Origin: Paramacrobiotus metropolitanus
Taxonomy: Eukaryota > Tardigrada > Eutardigrada > Parachela > Macrobiotidae
DNA length: 64,000 bases
Direction: 5' to 3'
Assembly (NCBI RefSeq): GCF_019649055.1
Contig: NW_026570242.1
Coordinates: 1-64,000, forward strand
Below the pieces are notes generated by a model. That model made no database searches and had not been told where the DNA came from. It saw only the letters and a list, made by a program, of their open reading frames with translations. Position 1 is the first letter of the stretch; every line of letters starts with the position of its first letter. Below are positions 61,964 through 64,000 of the stretch, in pieces. The position numbers and the translations under genes are program-made.

Positions 61964-63082
61964 CTAGCCTACAGCATAATCGCCTAGCGCCCTGTTTAAA
62001 ATGTCATCACGAATATTGTAATAGACGCGTTCGACACAACTGCGATCCGTAGCACACGTAAAGTGTGAATACAAGCTCGAATCCTCATCCCTTCCCGCTA
62101 ATCGGGCGCCGGCGAAAACGTCGGTATAGAGACTTTTAATAAACTTCCTAGCGCGTTCGTAGTCGCTTTCGCCAGAGCCCGGTAAATTAGGCTTGTACTC
62201 CGGAAAGTGCTCCTCCAAACGACTGTGGGGAATTTTCTCTTCCAAAAGATCCATTTTGTTCAGGAACAGGATGATAGTCGACGAACGAAAGTACGGTGTG
62301 CGAAGCACCGTATCGAATAAATTCACGCTTTCCTCCATACGATTCTTGCCCGCTGCTTCCACCACCATCTGGTCGTAGTCCGATAACGAGGCCACAAAGA
62401 ACAGAGAGCTGACGTTGTCAAACGCATGAATCCATTTGCGTCGCTCCGTCCGTTGTCCGCCCACGTCGACAAAGAGCAAATCCATGCCTCTGTAATGCGC
62501 CGGATATTCCACGATCCCCGTTGTGGCCACGCGCATCCGCATGATGCAGTGATCATCGGGAAGGAAATCATCCGTCCCGATGGCGGCCGCTTGGTCAAGG
62601 AAGAATTTCGCCGAGTCACTCAGAACGAACTCCCGACGGCGGTCGTACGCTTGCTGGATGCCCTCGTCGCGCCACAGTTGTTCTGTTTTGTTGGCTGTGT
62701 CCTGATCGAACACGCTGTCAGTGGGAGACAGCGACCGGATTTTTTGGGCAAGGGAAGCATTGGCGTCGTCTTGATACTGGATGTTCAGCTGGTCCATGGC
62801 ATGTATCAGCGTTTGGATGGCATCCAGCAGGTTGCGACGGATGAGTACGACAAACTGTCTCCGCTCGCCGTCCGAGTACTGTCTGCCGTGAATCATCTGG
62901 ATTTGCTTGAGAATGGTGGATTTCCCTGCTTCGCCGGCGCCCAGCAAAAGAATTTTCATTTTATTGCGGTAGATTTCTCTGTCCCGGGTTAGCTGTTTTT
63001 TAACGGCATCGTGGATCCTTTGTGCTTCCGGGTCGAGCTTTGATCCCCAACATTTGCGACAGGGACAGAATGTAAATCCCAT
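61964..63082 (-). CDS. Divergent heterotrimeric G protein alpha subunit 3, Gq-like, intronless
   Basis: A single exon of 372 aa. The start is the ATG at 63082; the frame is open further but lacks an upstream ATG. The N-terminus MGFTFCPCRKC offers Gly2 and three Cys for lipidation. The P-loop at 48-56 is GAGEAGKST. The Arg-finger region MRVATTGIVEYP and switch II VDVGGQRTERRKWIHAF are intact, as are LFLNKMDLLEEKI (Gq-like) and FTCATD. The C-terminus (RALGDYAVG) does not match the Gq EYNLV end. Of the three paralogues it is closest to a canonical subunit. Confidence 0.92.
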   Translation of the reverse strand: MGFTFCPCRKCWGSKLDPEAQRIHDAVKKQLTRDREIYRNKMKILLLGAGEAGKSTILKQIQMIHGRQYSDGERRQFVVLIRRNLLDAIQTLIHAMDQLNIQYQDDANASLAQKIRSLSPTDSVFDQDTANKTEQLWRDEGIQQAYDRRREFVLSDSAKFFLDQAAAIGTDDFLPDDHCIMRMRVATTGIVEYPAHYRGMDLLFVDVGGQRTERRKWIHAFDNVSSLFFVASLSDYDQMVVEAAGKNRMEESVNLFDTVLRTPYFRSSTIILFLNKMDLLEEKIPHSRLEEHFPEYKPNLPGSGESDYERARKFIKSLYTDVFAGARLAGRDEDSSLYSHFTCATDRSCVERVYYNIRDDILNRALGDYAVG

Positions 63083-64000
63083 GGTCGATAAGCTCTTGCG
63101 CAACTTCAACGATAATTGTCCCAAAAAGATTCAGTGAGTCGTTTCACGGATATTTCGGGATCGATTTGCACCACCAGATGTGAAATTTAAGATCTTCAAC
63201 TTTTATCGCATCCACAAAAACAAATACAGGAGAATGCAATTTGCTTAATTTTTCCGAAAAAGCAGACGAGAAGCAGCCACACACTATGCATACAGCAAAT
63301 TAAAGTTACAGGGAAAAACAGCGGCAAATTGCAGTATCCGTCAAAGGCACTCACTACGTACGCTACCTGTATTTTCTACACGCAACAAGTGCTATCTGCT
63401 GTCAGTATTAATCTCAAGTTCCCGTATGGGCCGTATCTGAAAGAAAATTTGTTATCTTATCTTGTCTTGTCTTATCGGCGAACTTCGGTTTCGCCGTTTA
63501 CATAACCGTCTTGATTCCATACGAACTTGTACTCGTACAAACACGAGTACGTAGTGTAATTATTAAATACAGAGAAGGCAACCTTTTGTTGCAACTTACC
63601 CGAACGAATACGTACCAAAGTAAATCTTTAATTATTGTATAGAATCGAATTATTTGTATTATCATTTCTATAGAATAGTTATTGTTCTATATGAGGTTGT
63701 AGGCACTGGTGATGCACTGCACTATCTCCCTGTTATCGGTTTTGTATAATAATGATGCGAGATTCAAAGTACTCGTCCAGTATTTAGCTTGGGAATATAA
63801 TTTAAACAGAATTAAGGCAGATAATACGCCAAACACGGCAATGCAAAAGGAGAGGCAATTTAACGCAGCCGATAACTCAATCATAATCTTACAAATCTGA
63901 TAGACTATGCCACAGAAATACTTTATATTAAAGAAATAAAACAGTCCAGCACCAAATATAAATAAAACCAGACAATCGAAAGCGGTAAAAACTGAAAGCC
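63083..64000. other. Sequence upstream of G alpha 3, no gene supported
   Basis: Contains several GTAC/CTCGTAC-rich patches near 63525-63560. A 65-aa minus-strand ORF at 63687-63884 with one hydrophobic stretch is not otherwise supported. Confidence 0.45.

Noticed and set aside
63687-63884. 65-aa minus-strand ORF with one hydrophobic segment
   Set aside because: Too short and unsupported to call a gene, though it could be an exon of a gene beyond the window.

Overview
This is a gene-dense stretch of an invertebrate animal nuclear genome. Genes have many short introns with GT..AG borders, and their products align from memory with conserved animal proteins: KRTCAP2, FKBP8, casein kinase 2 beta, NPRL2, EDF1/MBF1, IFT81, N-acetylneuraminate lyase and heterotrimeric G alpha. 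A GnRH/AKH-type receptor and an expanded set of divergent G alpha genes suggest an ecdysozoan; a tardigrade would fit, but the sequence alone does not prove it. All exon borders were read by eye from splice sites and checked for reading-phase consistency; no search was run.

Layout. 1-5780 (+): 3' part of a single-pass membrane protein with three thrombospondin type-1 repeats, laminin-G-like modules and a long proline-rich tail. 5781-11374: mostly non-coding, with a repeat family in inverted copies (8209-9836), a MITE-like element (10916-11148) and one doubtful small ORF. 11375-12742 (+): KRTCAP2. 15537-24928 (+): a four-exon GnRH/AKH/corazonin-type receptor with very long introns. 26620-30112 (-): FKBP8. 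31723-34149 (+): CK2 beta with two alternative 3' ends made from a duplicated exon. 35653-37384 and 38813-40390 (+): two tandem paralogues of an unrecognised protein family. 41074-43224 (-): NPRL2. 44000-45499 (+): EDF1/MBF1. 45898-45969 (-): a tRNA-like sequence. 47037-50401 (+): IFT81. 50685-52724 (-): N-acetylneuraminate lyase. 54890-63082: three divergent G alpha genes (one +, two -) surrounding a cathepsin-like gene in which the catalytic Cys is Ser.

Most genes are unrelated housekeeping loci, several in divergent pairs (FKBP8/CK2 beta, NPRL2/EDF1). The parts that look lineage-specific are the G alpha cluster with its pseudo-protease, the tandem unknown pair, the CK2 beta alternative last exons and the TSP1/LamG receptor.
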